35,278 nucleotides of DNA, taken from Duodenibacillus sp. (lineage in GTDB: Bacteria > Pseudomonadota > Gammaproteobacteria > Burkholderiales > Burkholderiaceae_F). The notes under the pieces are model-generated. The model saw only the letters and a program-made list of their open reading frames with translations. It searched no databases and had not been told where the DNA came from. A program made the position numbers and the translations under genes. Positions 34,314 through 35,278 of the stretch are shown here, piece by piece; the first letter of the stretch is position 1; every line of letters starts with the position of its first letter. The stretch is from contig JAGBZO010000039.1 of the NCBI GenBank assembly GCA_017628205.1, positions 1 to 35,278 of the forward strand, in the 5' to 3' direction.

Positions 34314-35278
34314 TTACTTCTGTTCGAGCTTAGCCTTGAGCAAAGCACCGAGGTTGGTCGTGCCAGCAGCGGAATCGCTGTTAACGCGGTCCAAAGCTTC
34401 ACGAGCTTCAGCGGCATCCTTAGCCTTGATGGAGAGCTGGATGGAACGGGTCTTGCGATCAACGCTGATGATCAAAGCTTCGATGGCGTCGCCAACGGAG
34501 AGCTGAGTCGTAGCGTCTTCAACGCGTTCGGCAGCGATTTCGGAAGCACGCAAGAAACCTTCGGTGTCGTCACCGAGGTCGATTACGGCACCCTTGGAAT
34601 CGATAGCCTTAACGGTACCCTTCACAACGGAACCCTTTTCGTGACGGCCGGCGAATTCGGAGAAGGGATCGCCGCCCATCTGCTTGATGCCGAGGCTGAT
34701 GCGTTCACGTTCCGTGTCGATGGCGAGAACAACAGCTTCGATTTCGTCGCCCTTCTTGTACTTGCGAACGGCGTCTTCGCCCTGTTCGTTCCAAGAGAGG
34801 TCGGACAAGTGTACGAGACCGTCGATACCACCAGGCAAGCCGATGAATACGCCGAAGTCGGTGATGGACTTGATCTGGCCCTTAACCTTGTCACCCTTCT
34901 TGTGGGACTGGTTGAATTCTTCCCACGGGTTGGCCTTGCACTGCTTCATGCCGAGGCTGATACGACGACGTTCTTCGTCGATGTCGAGAACCATAACTTC
35001 GGCTTCGTCACCGAGCTGAACAACCTTCTTCGGATCAACGTTCTTGTTGGTCCAATCCATTTCGGAAACGTGTACCAAACCTTCGATACCGCTTTCGATT
35101 TCAACGAAAGCACCGTAGTCGGTGATGTTGGTAACCTTACCGAAGAGACGGGTGCCCTGCGGGTAGCGGCGGGCGATACCGATCCAGGGATCTTCGCCGA
35201 GCTGCTTCAAGCCCAAGGAAACGCGGTTCTTGTCCTGATCGAACTTGAGAACCTTGGCTTCGATTTCCTGACCAACGG
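34314..35278 (-). CDS. rpsA: 30S ribosomal protein S1 (C-terminal part; 5' end outside the window)
   Basis: About 320 residues of the C-terminal half are in view. They comprise the end of one S1 RNA-binding repeat and three complete repeats: [40 protein letters not shown] and [20 protein letters not shown]. Each has the DxE/GLVHVSE or LVHLSD core and closes with RISLGMKQ or RISLGIKQ. The last repeat is more divergent (IQLSIKAKD), as in E. coli S1. S1 binds mRNA and unfolds structured leaders on the 30S subunit. The tail [11 protein letters not shown] ends just before ihfB. The missing N-terminal part lies to the right of the window. Confidence 0.97.
   Translation of the reverse strand, partial: VGQEIEAKVLKFDQDKNRVSLGLKQLGEDPWIGIARRYPQGTRLFGKVTNITDYGAFVEIESGIEGLVHVSEMDWTNKNVDPKKVVQLGDEAEVMVLDIDEERRRISLGMKQCKANPWEEFNQSHKKGDKVKGQIKSITDFGVFIGLPGGIDGLVHLSDLSWNEQGEDAVRKYKKGDEIEAVVLAIDTERERISLGIKQMGGDPFSEFAGRHEKGSVVKGTVKAIDSKGAVIDLGDDTEGFLRASEIAAERVEDATTQLSVGDAIEALIISVDRKTRSIQLSIKAKDAAEAREALDRVNSDSAAGTTNLGALLKAKLEQK

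Overview
The window is a gene-dense chromosomal segment from a Gram-negative proteobacterium, most likely a betaproteobacterium close to Sutterellaceae (Burkholderiales). This is inferred from gene content and order: fba next to purE-purK-sua5, fimV-truA, rpsA-ihfB, a Fnr with four cysteines, and HemN. The organism appears adapted to low oxygen. It has oxygen-independent haem synthesis, a ferrous iron importer, a NosL-like protein and three well-formed Fnr-type half-site palindromes. I cannot fix the species from sequence alone.

Layout. 1-267: 5' part of an IS607-type serine recombinase running off the left edge. 672-2201: a DASS/SLC13 anion transporter behind a perfect Fnr box. 2501-8854 (minus strand): feoB and feoA with a Fur-like control region, a 3-hydroxyisobutyrate dehydrogenase-family enzyme, sbcB and hemN. 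9079-12388 (plus): fnr, a MATE exporter and a ZIP metal transporter. 12389-14098 (minus): a small gene broken by a one-base frameshift, then brnQ. 14475-19824 (plus): fba, dgkA, purE, purK, sua5/tsaC and murI. 19887-23622: hotdog thioesterase (minus), nitroreductase (plus), DUF72 protein (minus), and two secreted His-rich proteins (minus), one of them CpxP/Spy-like. 23625-31136 (plus): purB, nosL-like, metQ-like, YciA-like thioesterase, gltX, tRNA-Arg(ACG), trxB and an Smr-domain protein. 31199-35278 (minus): truA, fimV, ihfB and the 3' part of rpsA.

Most units are one or two genes long and end in clear intrinsic terminators, several of them usable from both sides. Purine synthesis is split into purE-purK and a distant purB. 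The likely Fnr-controlled genes (the DASS transporter, hemN and nosL-like) share a window with fnr itself.

I found no defence island, CRISPR array, prophage or biosynthetic cluster, and nothing that is clearly a new system. The less ordinary observations are: (a) a hidden 66-residue small protein gene split by a single-base indel in an A run between the ZIP and brnQ genes; (b) an 11-bp perfect inverted repeat in the trxB leader whose second arm abuts the ribosome binding site; (c) a pair of exported proteins, both predicted to start with His after signal peptide removal and sharing a PIGKG motif; (d) a terminator-like hairpin overlapping a small open frame just before a thioesterase gene; (e) alternative pairings in the long purE leader.
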